From positions 744,001 through 808,000 of the forward strand of contig NZ_VDEZ01000002.1 of NCBI RefSeq assembly GCF_017922435.1: a stretch of DNA of 64,000 nucleotides, read 5' to 3'. Origin of the DNA: Thalassospira sp. ER-Se-21-Dark. GTDB taxonomy: Bacteria > Pseudomonadota > Alphaproteobacteria > Rhodospirillales > Thalassospiraceae. The notes under the pieces were generated by a model, which had not been told where the DNA came from, searched no databases, and saw nothing but the letters and a program-made list of their open reading frames with translations. Positions 63,209 through 64,000 of this stretch are shown here, one piece after another. Within the stretch, counting starts at the first letter, position 1. Every line of letters begins with the position of its first letter. A program made the translations under genes and the position numbers.

Positions 63209-64000
63209 TCAGGAATAGATCGGGAAACGCTTGCAGAGGTCTTCAACCTTCGCACGGACGGCGGCCTCGACTTCGGCATTGCCTTCCGGGTTGCCGACCA
63301 TGGCATCCAGAACGTCACCGATCAGTTCACCGATCTGCTGGAATTCGGCAACACCGAAACCACGCGTGGTACCAGCCGGCGTCCCAAGACGCACGCCAGA
63401 CGTAATCGTCGGCTTTTCGGTGTCAAACGGAATACCGTTTTTGTTGCACGTAATGCCTGCACGTTCCAGTGCGACTTCCGCCGTGTTGCCTTTCAGGCCC
63501 TTCGGACGCAGATCCACCAGCATCAGGTGCGTATCGGTACCACCGGTCACGATGTCAAAGCCACGTTTGACGAGGACTTCGGCCAGTGCCTTGGCGTTAT
63601 CAACAACCTGCTGGGCATATGCCTTGAATTCTGGACGAAGTGCTTCGCCAAAGGCAACAGCCTTGGCCGCAATCACATGCATCAGCGGACCACCCTGCAG
63701 ACCCGGGAAGACGGCGGAATTGATCTTTTTGCCGATCTCGAGGTTGTTTGACAGGATCATGCCGCCACGCGGACCGCGAAGGGTTTTATGCGTGGTGGTG
63801 GTTACGACATCTGCATAAGGAAGCGGGCTCGGATGAACGCCACCGGCAACGAGGCCTGCAAAGTGCGCCATATCAACCATCAGCAAAGCGCCAACCTTGT
63901 CAGCGATTTCGCGGAAACGTTTGAAATCGATCTGACGCGGAATGGCCGAACCACCGGCAATGATCAGCGCCGGTTTGTGCTCAACCGCAAGGGCCTCAAC
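63209..64000 (-). CDS. glyA: Serine hydroxymethyltransferase GlyA (5' part missing at window edge)
   Basis: The last 263 residues of a PLP enzyme that converts serine and tetrahydrofolate to glycine and methylene-THF. Seen are the region ending [40 protein letters not shown], the PLP lysine in [19 protein letters not shown] and [20 protein letters not shown]. The gene runs beyond 64000; full length is about 420-430 residues. It heads the visible glyA-nrdR-rib-nusB-thiL run. Confidence 0.97.
   Translation of the reverse strand, partial: VEALAVEHKPALIIAGGSAIPRQIDFKRFREIADKVGALLMVDMAHFAGLVAGGVHPSPLPYADVVTTTTHKTLRGPRGGMILSNNLEIGKKINSAVFPGLQGGPLMHVIAAKAVAFGEALRPEFKAYAQQVVDNAKALAEVLVKRGFDIVTGGTDTHLMLVDLRPKGLKGNTAEVALERAGITCNKNGIPFDTEKPTITSGVRLGTPAGTTRGFGVAEFQQIGELIGDVLDAMVGNPEGNAEVEAAVRAKVEDLCKRFPIYS

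Noticed and set aside
62741-63751. Plus-strand open frame of 336 codons over nrdR and glyA
   Set aside because: Antisense shadow of nrdR and glyA, whose zinc-ribbon and PLP motifs are clear on the minus strand.
1-64000. Mobile elements, prophage, CRISPR arrays or rRNA operon
   Set aside because: No transposase, integrase, phage structural gene, regular spacer-repeat array or rRNA sequence was seen.

Overview
The window is a contiguous piece of a chromosome from a marine, Thalassospira-like alphaproteobacterium (Rhodospirillales). This placement is inference from gene content and order: dusB-ntrB-ntrC-ntrY-ntrX-trkA-hfq-hflX, yceD-plsX-fabH-ihfA-merR-tRNA-Pro, a glyA-nrdR-ribD-ribE-ribBA-ribH-nusB-thiL run, a fused ispDF, a complete Paracoccus-type sox cluster and an ectABC-ask osmolyte operon. 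Coding density is high. I saw no phage, insertion sequence, CRISPR array or rRNA operon. One tRNA gene is present. Two genes are cut by the window edges: a sugar ABC ATPase at the left and glyA at the right.

Layout. 1-2.2 kb: a sugar ABC importer (ATPase partial, binding protein). 2.6-4.5 kb: a cytosolic GAF histidine kinase with a LuxR-type response regulator. 4.6-17.0 kb: a carboxylate island. It holds a TctE/TctD-like two-component pair, a solitary periplasmic binding protein, a citrate-synthase-fold CoA lyase overlapping a class III CoA-transferase, a divergent IclR regulator with palindromic operators between them, a full TctCBA transporter, a chemoreceptor and an AbrB-type membrane protein. 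Together they look like sensing, taxis, uptake and CoA-dependent cleavage of a tri- or dicarboxylate. 17.0-29.1 kb: soxVWXYZABCDEF on the minus strand, with soxS, soxR and soxT diverging; this is the full thiosulfate-to-sulfate pathway including sulfane dehydrogenase SoxCD. 29.1-35.1 kb: a Tat-exported metallo-hydrolase, a MarR regulator, and ectABC with the ectoine-specific aspartokinase.

35.2-64 kb is mostly housekeeping: mazG, an inositol-phosphatase-family enzyme, hflX/hfq, trkA, the two nitrogen two-component systems, dusB, a CcsA-like membrane protein, ispDF, yciB, cutA, fatty-acid and phospholipid initiation (plsX, fabH), ihfA, a cytochrome bc1 assembly chaperone, bamE, thiL, nusB, the riboflavin genes, nrdR and glyA.

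The best leads for something less described are: (1) the CoA-transferase/citryl-CoA-lyase-like pair coupled to TctABC, a chemoreceptor and an IclR switch; (2) strong stem-loops in every intergenic gap of the ectABC-ask operon and a terminator-like hairpin between soxB and soxC, suggesting post-transcriptional tuning of stoichiometry; (3) a RibBA whose GTP cyclohydrolase II half has lost all zinc cysteines; (4) an NtrX without the GAFTGA loop.
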